From contig WIAG01000002.1 in assembly GCA_014055495.1 (NCBI GenBank), positions 62,001 to 126,000 of the forward strand: a DNA stretch of 64,000 bases, in the 5' to 3' direction. The DNA comes from Nitrospira sp. CR1.2. Its GTDB lineage: Bacteria; Nitrospirota; Nitrospiria; Nitrospirales; Nitrospiraceae. Below, in pieces: positions 47,403 through 58,806 of the stretch; positions within the stretch are counted from its first letter, which is position 1, and each line of letters opens with the position of its first letter. The translations under genes and the position numbers were made by a program. The notes beneath the pieces were generated by a model that was not told the origin of the DNA, ran no database searches, and was given only the letters and a program-made list of their open reading frames with translations.

Positions 47403-48803
47403 ATGCTAAAAACACACATTGCCGCCATTCTCGCACTGAGTTTCATATCGGGGATCTGGATCTCCTTCGACTCAGTCTCCCCCGCAGAGGCCCAGAACTG
47501 GCTTTCCCGCAAAAGACGCCAGCTGCAAACGCAACCGGTCATTGCTCCAGCAACTCAAACGACGACTGCCCGTGACTATTCAGTGCTCAAGGTCGCCCCT
47601 CCTCCTGCAGCCGGTCTCTACATAGGCCAGTACGAATGGGTCCAAAATGACATTGCATCGTTTGAATCGGCCAGCGGACGGAAAACTGCGCTCTGGTCGA
47701 AGCACCGCGGGACCTGGGCGAATGGGTACGATGCGGCTGGGCAACCGCACTTCGATGTACAGGCCGCGAATCTTGCCTGGCAAGATGGCAAGGTGATTGT
47801 AGTTCAGGCCTACAACACCCACCCGGCTCCCGGCGAGTCTGAGGCGCCGGAAGGCTTTACCGTCGACAAACTCCTCAGCGGCCTCTACGACGCGGAACTT
47901 CGGAGGTTTGCCGGCGAGCTTCGCCAGTATGGAAAGCCGACCTTTTTCATTTCCGGGCGAGAGCCGAATGGGATCGGTGCCGACTATTTCGGTGGCTTCG
48001 GCCCGGCAGGAGACAAGTCCTTGCAATGGGCGATCGAGAACAAGCGTGGCTTTGCGGAGTTCAATCCCTCCTCCATGCCGTATAGTTCGCTCTATAGCGA
48101 CATCGGCACACCACAAATCTGCGACGGGGTCGAACGCCTCAAAGCCGCGCAACGCTACTACTACGATTTTTTTGTTCGCCGGGAAGGACTCAAGTTTCTC
48201 ACGTTTGATTCAATGGGATGGGCAGTGCACCAACAGAATCAGATCGACTACGACGTGGCGGACCTTCCGGCCACAGTCGACAAGACCTACGCGAAGCAAC
48301 TTCTTCAAAGCTGCCACTCATTTGCGAACTTTTATCCGGGCGACCAATACGTCGACTGGGTCAGCCTCGATTTTTATATGATCGATTATTATGCGACGGA
48401 CTGGCCCGGGCTCACCCAAGACTACGTGATCCCCATTGACAATCACTTCGTAGCGTTGGATGCCGTGCTGCAAGAGGTGAAGACCGTAGCGCCCTCCAAG
48501 CCCGTGTTCTTCATGGAGTTGGGGTTCCCCGATGGCACACAACAGAATTCGAGTTGGGCGGCCCAGAAAATCGCGGCAGCGCTTCCCCGCATTATCTCAG
48601 GCTATCCGCAGATTCATGGCTTTGCCTTGTGGTCGGCCCATCCCTCATGGATGATCCCCGGGGTCTTCCCCTACGACTGCCTCATCCGACCGGGAACCCA
48701 GCAGGCAGCGGCGTTGAAAAACGCCGTCACGAATAATCCTTCGTCCTTTCTTTCCTGCGTCTATCTCTCCGATGGAAAGTTACACCCGAATTGCGCGAAT
48801 TAG
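47403..48803 (+). CDS. Secreted TIM-barrel-like (glycoside hydrolase-like) protein
   Basis: N-terminal signal; TFFISGREPNGIG, VDWVSLDFYMIDYY and KPVFFMELGFPDG resemble strand ends of GH26-like barrels; family not certain. Confidence 0.5.
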   Translation: MLKTHIAAILALSFISGIWISFDSVSPAEAQNWLSRKRRQLQTQPVIAPATQTTTARDYSVLKVAPPPAAGLYIGQYEWVQNDIASFESASGRKTALWSKHRGTWANGYDAAGQPHFDVQAANLAWQDGKVIVVQAYNTHPAPGESEAPEGFTVDKLLSGLYDAELRRFAGELRQYGKPTFFISGREPNGIGADYFGGFGPAGDKSLQWAIENKRGFAEFNPSSMPYSSLYSDIGTPQICDGVERLKAAQRYYYDFFVRREGLKFLTFDSMGWAVHQQNQIDYDVADLPATVDKTYAKQLLQSCHSFANFYPGDQYVDWVSLDFYMIDYYATDWPGLTQDYVIPIDNHFVALDAVLQEVKTVAPSKPVFFMELGFPDGTQQNSSWAAQKIAAALPRIISGYPQIHGFALWSAHPSWMIPGVFPYDCLIRPGTQQAAALKNAVTNNPSSFLSCVYLSDGKLHPNCAN

Positions 48804-48858
48804 AGAAGTCCGGATAGCAGGTCCTCGCTACCTGCACAGGAGGAGAGACATGCGGGAC

Positions 48859-49819
<961 letters not shown>

Positions 49820-49821
49820 GT

Positions 49822-50829
49822 CTATCGCGCTCCCCTCGTGCCATCAAGGATCCCTCGCTCGGCGCGAAGATCGGCCTCGACCATCATCCTGATGAGTTCC
49901 CCAAAGGACACCTTCGGTTCCCACCCCAACACCCGTTTGGCCTTTGACGCATCACCGATCAGCAGATCCACTTCGGTCGGTCGATAATAACGGGGATCAA
50001 TTTTCACATACTGTTTCCAGTCCAGATCGAGATAGCTGAAAGTCTGCTCCAGAAAATCTCGCACCGTATGCGTTTCACCCGTGGCAATCACATAGTCATC
50101 AGGTTGATCGGCTTGCAACATCATCCACATCGCCGTGACGTAATCGCCGGCAAATCCCCAATCCCGCTTGGCGTCAAGATTTCCGAGAAACAATTCCTGC
50201 TGAACGCCTAATTTGATACGAGCGGCGGCGCGAGTGATCTTACGGGTAACGAACGTCTCTCCCCGTCGGGGCGACTCATGATTGAACAAAATACCGCTAC
50301 AGGCAAAGAGATTGTATGCCTCGCGGTAGTTGACCGTGATCCAATGGGCATAGACCTTGGCCGCCCCATACGGACTGCGTGGATAAAAGGGCGTGGTTTC
50401 CCGCTGAGGGATCTCCTGTACCAGGCCAAACATTTCGCTGGACGAGGCCTGATAAAACTTCGGGTGAATGCCTGATTCACGAATCGCCTCTAACAGACGA
50501 ACGGCCCCCAGAGCCGTGACCTCGGCGGTATATTCAGGGACATCGAAGCTCACGCGCACGTGGCTCTGCGCACCTAAGTTGTAAATCTCATCCGGCTGAA
50601 TCATGCGAAGAATTTTATTCAGCGAGCTTGCGTCGTTCAAATCTCCGTAAACCAGCCGCAACCTCGGTTCAGCGACATGCGGATCCTGGTAGATCGCGTC
50701 GATCCTGGCGGTATTGAAGGAACTGGATCGCCGGATAATGCCATGCACTTCGTATCCCTTCGACAACAACAGCTCTGCGAGATATGATCCATCCTGTCCG
50801 CTGATGCCGGTAATCAATGCCTTTTTCAC
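49822..50829 (-). CDS. gmd: GDP-mannose 4,6-dehydratase
   Basis: [93 protein letters not shown]. Confidence 0.97.
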   Translation of the reverse strand: MKKALITGISGQDGSYLAELLLSKGYEVHGIIRRSSSFNTARIDAIYQDPHVAEPRLRLVYGDLNDASSLNKILRMIQPDEIYNLGAQSHVRVSFDVPEYTAEVTALGAVRLLEAIRESGIHPKFYQASSSEMFGLVQEIPQRETTPFYPRSPYGAAKVYAHWITVNYREAYNLFACSGILFNHESPRRGETFVTRKITRAAARIKLGVQQELFLGNLDAKRDWGFAGDYVTAMWMMLQADQPDDYVIATGETHTVRDFLEQTFSYLDLDWKQYVKIDPRYYRPTEVDLLIGDASKAKRVLGWEPKVSFGELIRMMVEADLRAERGILDGTRGAR

Positions 50830-50923
50830 GGTGTTGCCTCACTCTGTTGTTACAACCTGAATTCTCCGACCGACTCCGCAGACGGCTCGGCTGCCGGCCC
50901 TGCCTGACACGATACTCGTCTCC

Positions 50924-51937
50924 CTATCCTCGTCCCATGCCTTGAAAGATCTGCCGCTCACACCAGGCATACGTCTGCTCTAGGCCTTCTTGAATACTTG
51001 TCTTGGGAGACCAATCGAGGAGAGTGTGCGCCCTGGTCCAATCTGCCGCCCGATCGACATCCCCTTCCGGCTTACTGGTATCGAAACGAATGTCGATTGG
51101 CTTGCGGGAAATCGCACAGACCCGCTCCGCAATTTCCTTGATCGACGTACTGTAATCCGGACCGATCTGGATGACGCCTTGATTCATCCCCTTGGTGGCC
51201 ACGGACACCAAGGCATCCACAATATCGCTCACGAATACAAACGCCCGTCGCTGCTTGCCAGATCCCCAGACTACAAACTCTTCATCCGGATGCCGAATGG
51301 CTTTGCGAATCAGAGAAGGAATGACCTGCGACTTTTCCGGCGACATTTCACAGTGCGGACCGTACACGTTGTGGAAGCGGAGAATGCCGATGTCGAGCAA
51401 CTTTTCTTTCCTAGCCAAATCACAACCCATTTCCCCCATCAGCTTGCTCCAACCGTAAGAAGACTCCGGTGACGCGGGATAGACATCGTCTTCTTTGAAC
51501 GGGGGCGGATTCAATTTGCTTTGGCGTTCAGCGGGATAACTGCACGCAGTCCCGACATACACGTAGGACGAGGCCTTATTCGCAATAGCCGCCCGTAACA
51601 TGTTGGAGTCAATGATCAGGTTCGTATTGAACAGCGAAAACTGGTTACCGAATACATAGTTGATACCGGCGACCACATCAGCCAGGTGATAGACGATGTC
51701 CTGTCCTTCCGTCGCTCGTTCGCAGTTTCGATAGTCCGCGAGGTCCAGTTCCAAAAAGCGGTGTTCCAAATCAATCACCGGTACACCGTCCTCTCCGATC
51801 AAGTTTGATTTCTTGCCCCGCCAGAGATTGTCCGCGACCGTCACCTGTGCGCCTTCGGCGGCAAGCCGGGTCACGAGATGAGACCCGATCTGGCCGGCTC
51901 CTCCGGTGACAAGTACGCGTTTATTTTTCCAGTACAT
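50924..51937 (-). CDS. NAD-dependent epimerase/dehydratase (nucleotide-sugar)
   Basis: RVLVTGGAGQIGSHLVTRLAAEGAQVTVADN; GTACSYPAERQ; SSYGWSKLMGEMGCDLA. Confidence 0.9.
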   Translation of the reverse strand: MYWKNKRVLVTGGAGQIGSHLVTRLAAEGAQVTVADNLWRGKKSNLIGEDGVPVIDLEHRFLELDLADYRNCERATEGQDIVYHLADVVAGINYVFGNQFSLFNTNLIIDSNMLRAAIANKASSYVYVGTACSYPAERQSKLNPPPFKEDDVYPASPESSYGWSKLMGEMGCDLARKEKLLDIGILRFHNVYGPHCEMSPEKSQVIPSLIRKAIRHPDEEFVVWGSGKQRRAFVFVSDIVDALVSVATKGMNQGVIQIGPDYSTSIKEIAERVCAISRKPIDIRFDTSKPEGDVDRAADWTRAHTLLDWSPKTSIQEGLEQTYAWCERQIFQGMGRG

Positions 51938-51967
51938 GGTGTTCCCCTTTCCCGCTGCAATAAGTTC

Positions 51968-53626
51968 TCAGTCTCGCATGGTGTCCGAATGTGTTTTCTT
52001 CAAATGATCAGCAACGCGCAGCGCCATGGCGACGATCGTCAACGTCGGATTGGCGTGGCTGGACGTCGGAAATACCGAGCTGCTGGCAACGAACAGATTG
52101 CCGATACCATGCACACGACACTGTGCATCGACTACCCCGAGGGAAGGATCGGCCGACATCCGTGTGGTTCCGATGTGATGCCCAAGGACGGCTTTCACGT
52201 CCCGCATCAATTCCGATACATCTGCTCCAAGATACGTCAGATAGCCGCAATCCTGTCGGCGAAGCTCTTGATCCAGCAGCCTGTGGGATCGCTGTACACT
52301 CTCTCGATCTTGCTCCGTCACCTGAAAATTGAGCCGCACCCGCGGCATCCCCAATTCATCCTGCACGTCATCCAGCGTCACCCGGTTGTCGGGATGTGGA
52401 ATCTGCTCGCTCTGGAAATACAGGTAGTATGTATTCGAGCGCGAGCGCATGAGCAGAGAAGGAATACGCCGTCTCTGAAGGAGCCGTTTTCGTCCGAACT
52501 TGGGCAGCACCGACAAGGCCTGAGGTGATCCCATCAGAATGTTCTTGAGATGCCGCCAGTAGAGCGCGTACTTACCCGTCCCCAGCTCCTCCTGCTGCCT
52601 ACCGCCCAGCAGCCGTTTCAGCAAAAACGTGGCGGACAGCACCGCGTTGCCGTGACCGGGGTCTCCGAGCAGCGGTCGATCCAACAACATGTAGAGATTC
52701 AGCAGTTCATGGCGTCGCTGTGCGGCCTCAGAGAAGCCGATCCGTCGACGGCAAAACACGCCTTGCGGATCCGCCTCATATCCAAACATCACCTCTTGCC
52801 CCCCCGTGAGGGTGATGCTGGCGATCACCCCGTGAATGTGGGACATGTACCCGCGCCCCAGCCAATCCGAATGGTTGCCGATTCCATCTCGATGCACGCG
52901 CCGAGAGGCCAGCAACAGTCGGGTGGTTTCCAGTCCGCCCCCCGCCAGCACAATAGTCCGTGCACGGACATGGAAACGACGGCCGGCGAACGTCGCCACT
53001 TCGACCGACTCGATGCGGGCGCCGTCCGACGAGGCGTGCAATTCGACCACCGGTGCGTGCAGCAGGACACGCACCTGTTCAGCTTTGGCGAGATCCGCTC
53101 GATACGCTTTGCCAAATTGCGTCGGCGGGCTCCATCGTTCGATCCCCGCGGTGCTGACCTCCCCGTCTTCGAAGCCCGGCAACATTGAAGAAGGCGCACC
53201 GGGAAGCGCCGAGGCCACCATGTAGTCGTACTCGCCGCACTCGCAGTAGACATGCGCGCGTCGATAGTAGTCGTGCATCTCTTTCTGCGGAAACGGCCAG
53301 CCGCTGTGTGGCACCCAGTCGCGCTGATCAAAGTCGAGAGAATCAAAAGGAATACAGCGTCCTCCCCACAGGGACGTGGTGCCACCGAGCTGTCGGTACC
53401 GGGCCTGATCCAGGGGCACGTGGCGAACTGCATCATTGAGTGCGCCTTGATACAGCGCCTGACTCTCGCCGGCTCGCGTTTTCCCACCGGCTTCGAGCAG
53501 AATGATACTCTGGCCGGTCCCCCGGAGTTCCATAGCCAGAGTGATGCCGGCGGCGCCTGCCCCTACGATGCAGATGTCCGCCGACAGCGGATGCCCGTCG
53601 GGGACCGTGTTTGCATCAAGCAACAT
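51968..53626 (-). CDS. GMC-family FAD-dependent oxidoreductase
   Basis: DICIVGAGAAGITLAMELRGTGQSIILLEAGG; QLGGTTSLWGGRCIPFDSLDF; C-terminal GTTRMSADPSLGVVDAQCRVHGIGNLFVASSSVFPTSSHANPTLTIVAMALR. Confidence 0.9.
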   Translation of the reverse strand: MLLDANTVPDGHPLSADICIVGAGAAGITLAMELRGTGQSIILLEAGGKTRAGESQALYQGALNDAVRHVPLDQARYRQLGGTTSLWGGRCIPFDSLDFDQRDWVPHSGWPFPQKEMHDYYRRAHVYCECGEYDYMVASALPGAPSSMLPGFEDGEVSTAGIERWSPPTQFGKAYRADLAKAEQVRVLLHAPVVELHASSDGARIESVEVATFAGRRFHVRARTIVLAGGGLETTRLLLASRRVHRDGIGNHSDWLGRGYMSHIHGVIASITLTGGQEVMFGYEADPQGVFCRRRIGFSEAAQRRHELLNLYMLLDRPLLGDPGHGNAVLSATFLLKRLLGGRQQEELGTGKYALYWRHLKNILMGSPQALSVLPKFGRKRLLQRRRIPSLLMRSRSNTYYLYFQSEQIPHPDNRVTLDDVQDELGMPRVRLNFQVTEQDRESVQRSHRLLDQELRRQDCGYLTYLGADVSELMRDVKAVLGHHIGTTRMSADPSLGVVDAQCRVHGIGNLFVASSSVFPTSSHANPTLTIVAMALRVADHLKKTHSDTMRD

Positions 53627-54512
53627 GGACGCACCTGACTATTTCTTCGATCGCCTGAAGATTTTCACGCAAATGCGCTCGGCACCCCATACCGGCCAGC
53701 AACACACCGATTTCCGAACGTTGAACCAGCGGCCGGAACGCGTCGGCTATGGACCCGTCAGGCTGCGTGTTTCGAGACAACACCTCACGCGCAATCACTC
53801 CGACGCCGAGCGCACCTGCGCGTTCAAGAATCGGCAGGGCCGAGTCAACTCGACTGCGGTCGAGAGGGACCTGCACGCAGGCGACACCAGATTGTCCGAT
53901 CCATGAGTCGGCGTCCACTAAGGAACGGCAGGAGACTCCGAAGTGACGCAGCTTGCCGTCTTCCTTCAAGCGCACGAGCAATTCACACACCTCATCGCGC
54001 TGCGGAAGATTAATCGGGGGATTGTGTAAGAGGAACAGATCGAGACACTCCACCCCCAAGCGCTGTAAACTTCCCTCGATCCGGCGACGCAGATACTCGG
54101 GATCGAAACACTGACGTTCCTGGCGACGCCGCGTGCTTGTAGTGACCCCTCGGGCGGACGACCATCGCCGCAGCAAAACGTTCAGCATCGGCTTGGCCAT
54201 GCGAACAAGGCCCTCCACCGGACCGACCGTGAGACCTGCCTTGGTGCAGAGAATCATGCCGTCACCGTGATCCCGATAGACACGCCCAAGCAATCGCTCG
54301 CTATCGCCTTGTCCATACACGTCCGCCGTATCGAAAAATGTAATACCCGAATCTCTGGCCGCACGAAGCGTCGCTTCGACTTCGCCCCGCGAATGGCGCG
54401 TCGCCAGAGACGCGATCATCGAACATCCAAATCCCAGCAGGGAGGGCCTCAGATCCGTATTACCGAGCCTGCGATACTGCACAATCAGCGCCCCTCCTGA
54501 GCAGATCAGCAT
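53616..54512 (-). CDS. Aldo/keto reductase
   Basis: YRRLGNTDLRPSLLGFGCSMIASL; ITFFDTADVYGQGDSERLLGRVYRDHGDGMILCTKAG; LFLLHNPP. Confidence 0.88.
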   Translation of the reverse strand: MLICSGGALIVQYRRLGNTDLRPSLLGFGCSMIASLATRHSRGEVEATLRAARDSGITFFDTADVYGQGDSERLLGRVYRDHGDGMILCTKAGLTVGPVEGLVRMAKPMLNVLLRRWSSARGVTTSTRRRQERQCFDPEYLRRRIEGSLQRLGVECLDLFLLHNPPINLPQRDEVCELLVRLKEDGKLRHFGVSCRSLVDADSWIGQSGVACVQVPLDRSRVDSALPILERAGALGVGVIAREVLSRNTQPDGSIADAFRPLVQRSEIGVLLAGMGCRAHLRENLQAIEEIVRCVHVA

Positions 54513-55611
54513 ACCGCCCCTCGGTCAGACCCGCGATGGTCTCCCAGGAGATCTCCCCCGCCGCAGCCCGGACATTCGCACGCATCCGCGCATACAGCAC
54601 CTCATCACGCAGCAATCGCACAATGGCGTTCGCCAACACATCCGGGGCTTTCGGGGGCACGAGCAACCCCGTCGATTCATCTCCCACGACTTCATCGAAT
54701 CCACCCACCCGCGTGGCGATCACCGGTTTTCCGAACCCGAACGCCGAAGCCAAGACCCCACTGTTCCATCCGTTCTCATACGGCAGGACAAGAAACTTGG
54801 CGGCAGTGAAGTAGCCGGCCATTTGGGAGAAAGTTGCGTACTCCGGTACCAGCCGAACCCGCTCCTGCAGCCCCGATTCCGCCAGCTGACGCTGCAAGGG
54901 TGCGATATCCATCAGCGGCTTCCCGACGATCAGGATCAGCGCGTTCGGGACCTGCCGAATCACTTCCGGCGCGGCAGCAAGCAGGGTATGGATGCCTTTC
55001 CGCGGTTCGATCAGGCCAAAGCAGAGCACCACCTGGGCTCCATCCGGAATATTCGGCGTCTCCCGCGCCACATGCCTACGCACAAACGCCGTCAAATCGG
55101 CGATGGGAAGCACGGTAATCCGATCGCGAGACACACCGAAGTGTTGCACCACAAGAGGCTCATTCTGTTTCGCATTCAGAAACACATGCCGCATTCTGGA
55201 GTAGAGAAAGCGAAAGGCCTTGATGTGATACGGCCGCAGCGAATTGGGCAGGACATCCTGCGGGGTATACACAAACGTCGCGCGACTCATCAGTCTCAAG
55301 ACCATCCAGAGCAGAATATAGAGGGCCGGATGTTGAGCTCCCTGCAGGTGAATAATCTGCGGTCGGAACGTCAGACAATGCCAGAGCAACTTCACAAGCC
55401 TGCCGGGTCTTGGCCGATATCGATCGAACACTTCGAGGGCTCTGTACCTTCGTGGATAGTCCGCCAGCTCGAATCCCAATCCGGTCACAAGGGTAACACG
55501 ATGCCCTCTCTCTGCCAGAGCATTGGCCAAGTTATGCGTGTATTGCACCGTGCCGGCTCGAGGAGCCGGTGCAATGAACATGATGCGCAATCCGTCGGTC
55601 GCTGTGCCCAT
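54460..55611 (-). CDS. Glycosyltransferase family 4-like
   Basis: IMFIAPAPRAGTVQYTHNLANALAERGHRVTLVTG; VLCFGLIEPRKGIHTLLAAAPEVI; FGFGKPVIATRVGGFDEVVGDESTGLLVPP. Confidence 0.88.
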   Translation of the reverse strand: MGTATDGLRIMFIAPAPRAGTVQYTHNLANALAERGHRVTLVTGLGFELADYPRRYRALEVFDRYRPRPGRLVKLLWHCLTFRPQIIHLQGAQHPALYILLWMVLRLMSRATFVYTPQDVLPNSLRPYHIKAFRFLYSRMRHVFLNAKQNEPLVVQHFGVSRDRITVLPIADLTAFVRRHVARETPNIPDGAQVVLCFGLIEPRKGIHTLLAAAPEVIRQVPNALILIVGKPLMDIAPLQRQLAESGLQERVRLVPEYATFSQMAGYFTAAKFLVLPYENGWNSGVLASAFGFGKPVIATRVGGFDEVVGDESTGLLVPPKAPDVLANAIVRLLRDEVLYARMRANVRAAAGEISWETIAGLTEGRYADLLRRGADCAVSQAR

Positions 55612-55670
55612 GGTTACTGTCGCCTACTGTTGTACATGGTGACTCTCACCGATTCTTCCACAACGCCCAC

Positions 55671-57050
55671 TCAGAACGTCGCGATCAAGCGCAAGCTCAC
55701 TTTGTTTGCGAGACGATTCGCAGAGGTTCCCAAAATGTCTTCACGCTGGTCGAACATGTCATACCCCAGCCGAGTCACCAGCCAAGAGGCGGGCGTGTAC
55801 GAAATGCCGACATTCCACTTCAGCGTATGCACGGTCAAATCGTCCGATCTGGTGCTTGTCAAAATCCAGGTCAGGCCGGCATCGAACAGAAAGTCATTCG
55901 CCAGACGAATCTTGGTCGAAGCACGAATAAAATCTCCGACAAGCGGTTGACTCAGTCCACCCGACGGCGGAAACACGTCCCGCATATAACTGATCTCGTA
56001 CAAGGCATCGCCGATCGATTTTTTGATGGAGGCCTGTGCGAGCACTTCGATCGTAGAAGGGTTGGGTTCCACGCGAACCGCACCGATCGTTCCACTCACC
56101 ACCAAGGTTTCCGACAGATCGAATTCCTGAGCGACCAACGCCGAATGCGAGTGAAAATCACGCCCCTGCTGGAAATCGAAGAAGCGAAACCGGTACTTCA
56201 CTGTGGTACGACTCCACTGCGCTTCCCGGACTCTCGCCCCGACCTCGCCTTCGTGAGTCATGCTGTTGATGGCTCCGGGCGCATCGGTGGACCACAGGAA
56301 ATTGGCATAGTTCGTCAACAGATCGACCGACGGCGTCAGGCGATGGCGCACCATCAACGCACCGAGATTGATCGACGTTCGCCCAAATGTGCCCATCACT
56401 CCCGGCGTCACTTGCTCAGTCGGATCTTGAAAAGACTCAAACCGTTCGAAGACGGTCAACGTTGTGCGATCGGTCAGATTCCACAGCCCCAGCAGTTCCC
56501 CGTTCTGCCGCGAGACCGCACGATTTTGGTTCGTGTTATTCGCGTATACACGTGACTCAATCGAATACTCTGCCCTGAGTTCGCCATCCCGCCCTGACGT
56601 GGTGTACCCCAATCCTGGTGCAATTGTGGTGATATAGTCTGTCCCGCGATTCTGCGCGGTAAAGAACACGTTATCCGTATACTGCTCGGTAATGGTCAGA
56701 CGGGGGGTAAACCCCTCCCGGCGGGTCGGAACCCCCAAAAGTAACTTTTCCGAGACCGGCATCCGTTCGTACCCCATCTGATTCTGCCAAGACGGCAGTT
56801 CGCCGAATTCCCGCTTTGGCCGAACAAACTCCCCGTTGTCCGGTTCCTCCGCCGACACGATCGGCAGAGCGAGCCATGGCGCTACGGCCAAGGCCATTCC
56901 CGCCATCGGAAGACGCAACCAGCGGCCGACCGCCCTGGCGAGTCTTCTCCCACACTCGAAGCCGATTCCCTGCCCGTCCCTGAGCCCAACGGCTTCGATC
57001 AGGCGCTGCATGCTCTGTGACACGTGCTGTCGCTTTCGTCCCGGGATCAT
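55671..57050 (-). CDS. Outer-membrane beta-barrel protein associated with exopolysaccharide cluster
   Basis: Alternating beta strands through the C-terminal ...ANRLANKVSLRLIATF; LTITEQYTDNVFFTAQNRGTDYITTIAPGLGYTTSGRDGELRAEYSIESRVYANN. Confidence 0.75.
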   Translation of the reverse strand: MIPGRKRQHVSQSMQRLIEAVGLRDGQGIGFECGRRLARAVGRWLRLPMAGMALAVAPWLALPIVSAEEPDNGEFVRPKREFGELPSWQNQMGYERMPVSEKLLLGVPTRREGFTPRLTITEQYTDNVFFTAQNRGTDYITTIAPGLGYTTSGRDGELRAEYSIESRVYANNTNQNRAVSRQNGELLGLWNLTDRTTLTVFERFESFQDPTEQVTPGVMGTFGRTSINLGALMVRHRLTPSVDLLTNYANFLWSTDAPGAINSMTHEGEVGARVREAQWSRTTVKYRFRFFDFQQGRDFHSHSALVAQEFDLSETLVVSGTIGAVRVEPNPSTIEVLAQASIKKSIGDALYEISYMRDVFPPSGGLSQPLVGDFIRASTKIRLANDFLFDAGLTWILTSTRSDDLTVHTLKWNVGISYTPASWLVTRLGYDMFDQREDILGTSANRLANKVSLRLIATF

Positions 57051-57066
57051 GAGTGCAGTCGCCGTC

Positions 57067-57669
57067 CTACGGAACGATTACCGTGTCTCCAGGCCGAAGC
57101 ATCACATTCTGGTTGCTATCTTCACCCTGAACGAATTTGCTGTAATTGAAGGGGATTCTTTGCTCTCCACTCCGCCCTGGATTCACGATAAAGATCTTAT
57201 TCCGAGAGGCAAACGTGGTCAGACCTCGAGCCATCGCCAACGCCTGGATCACGGTCACCGGCCCTTTCAAGTCGAACACCCCAGGCTGCATCACTTCACC
57301 CAGGACAAAGATGCGAAAGCTGTGCGTCGCCTCCAGGATCACCGTGACCTGGGGATCCTGGATATGCTGTTTGAGCTGCTTGTTAATGCGTTCCTCGATC
57401 TCTCCCAACGTGAGCCCCTTCGCCTCAATTTCGCCGATCAACGGATAGTTGATCTTTCCGTCAGGACGGACCGTGACAATGGTCGAGAGTTCCTTGTGCT
57501 TCCAGATGAAGACATTCAGCACGTCGCCCGCACCCAAACGGAACGGACCGCTCCAGTTCACATCAGTCGCCGGCACTGCCGCTGGTTCAGGCTCGGATGC
57601 TTGCGCCCCTGCTGCCACGCACAACGCCATCAAGAGAACCACCCAGATCGTGTGAAGAATACGTCGCAT
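57067..57669 (-). CDS. Polysaccharide biosynthesis/export protein (Wza/OtnA-like)
   Basis: FRLGAGDVLNVFIWKHKELSTIVTVRPDGKINYPLIGEIEAKGLTLGEIEERINKQLKQHIQDPQVTVI; C-terminal LRPGDTVIVP. Confidence 0.92.
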   Translation of the reverse strand: MRRILHTIWVVLLMALCVAAGAQASEPEPAAVPATDVNWSGPFRLGAGDVLNVFIWKHKELSTIVTVRPDGKINYPLIGEIEAKGLTLGEIEERINKQLKQHIQDPQVTVILEATHSFRIFVLGEVMQPGVFDLKGPVTVIQALAMARGLTTFASRNKIFIVNPGRSGEQRIPFNYSKFVQGEDSNQNVMLRPGDTVIVP

Positions 57670-57693
57670 GACTCGCCCTCCGTTACATGAATC

Positions 57694-58698
57694 TTAATTG
57701 GTCTTGCTCACTAACATCGGCACGGTTCGCATCAAGCCAGTCGCCATGACGGCGGCCCGACACACTAACAGGAAGGGTGCAGCCAGTCGCAACCCAGTAT
57801 CCTCAGGCGGAAGCTGCCACAGAAATGGAAGAGCCGTGGCGGCAAACAACCCGCCGGCCAATCCGGCGACATAGGCGGCATACGGCACAAGCGGCATCAA
57901 CAGCAGCGCGCCCGCACCCAACACCACGGACCCGATCTGCAATTTCAGCGTTTGCGGGGTATAGGAATCACGAATCGCTTTGCCCGGAAACCGTTTGTAC
58001 ACCATTACTCGCCAGTAGGCCCGACTGTGTTTCTTGCGGAGATATTGTTTCAGCGTCGACGGATGTTGATGATAAATAATCGCCGCCGGATTGAACTTGA
58101 TCTTGTACCCAGCCGTGGCCACTCGATACGACAGATCGGTATCTTCGTTGTCGGCAACCGGGAAACTCGTGTCGAACCCGCCGATGGAGCGAAATACCTC
58201 ATGGCGAAAGCCCGCCGAGTAGGAAAAAACCACATCGACGTATTCTGCCGCAGCCAGTTGACGATACCGGGCCTCAAACTCGGCCTGCGCGAATCTCGCG
58301 ACCAGGCTCCGTTGTTTCGTCCTATACGCGCCTTTCACGGCGGCAATCGCCGGCGATTCGAACGGCGCCACCATTTCCTTGATCCAATCCACATGCGGCA
58401 CACAATCGGCATCGGTAAACAGGAGAAATTCTCCTTGGGCCGCTTGCGCCCCGAGATTCCGCGCCGCCGCCGGACCTCGATGTGCCTGGCGGAGCACACG
58501 CACCGTCGGTTGTGCGCTGCCCCACGTTTTCACATAGCGTTCGATATACTCAGGGGTCCCATCCGTCGATTCGTCATCGACCAGTATGAGTTCGACTTCA
58601 CCGGCCGGGTACGATTGCCTGGCAAAGGCATCCAGCCCGTCATGGATTGTCTTTGTGGCGTTATAAGCCGGGATGACGACCGTGACACGTATTGGCAT
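57694..58698 (-). CDS. Glycosyltransferase family 2
   Basis: RVTVVIPAYNATKTIHDGLDAFARQSYPAGEVELILVDDESTDGTPEYIERY; LFTDADCVPH. Confidence 0.92.
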   Translation of the reverse strand: MPIRVTVVIPAYNATKTIHDGLDAFARQSYPAGEVELILVDDESTDGTPEYIERYVKTWGSAQPTVRVLRQAHRGPAAARNLGAQAAQGEFLLFTDADCVPHVDWIKEMVAPFESPAIAAVKGAYRTKQRSLVARFAQAEFEARYRQLAAAEYVDVVFSYSAGFRHEVFRSIGGFDTSFPVADNEDTDLSYRVATAGYKIKFNPAAIIYHQHPSTLKQYLRKKHSRAYWRVMVYKRFPGKAIRDSYTPQTLKLQIGSVVLGAGALLLMPLVPYAAYVAGLAGGLFAATALPFLWQLPPEDTGLRLAAPFLLVCRAAVMATGLMRTVPMLVSKTN

Positions 58699-58806
58699 CA
58701 GTGCCTCACTTCCGATCCGTCGCCAGGCAAGCGATTCGCGCGCTCACCTCGCCGCACCGGTGATATTCGCCTGTAATGACCGCCACACGATGATCGTTCC
58801 ACTGGA

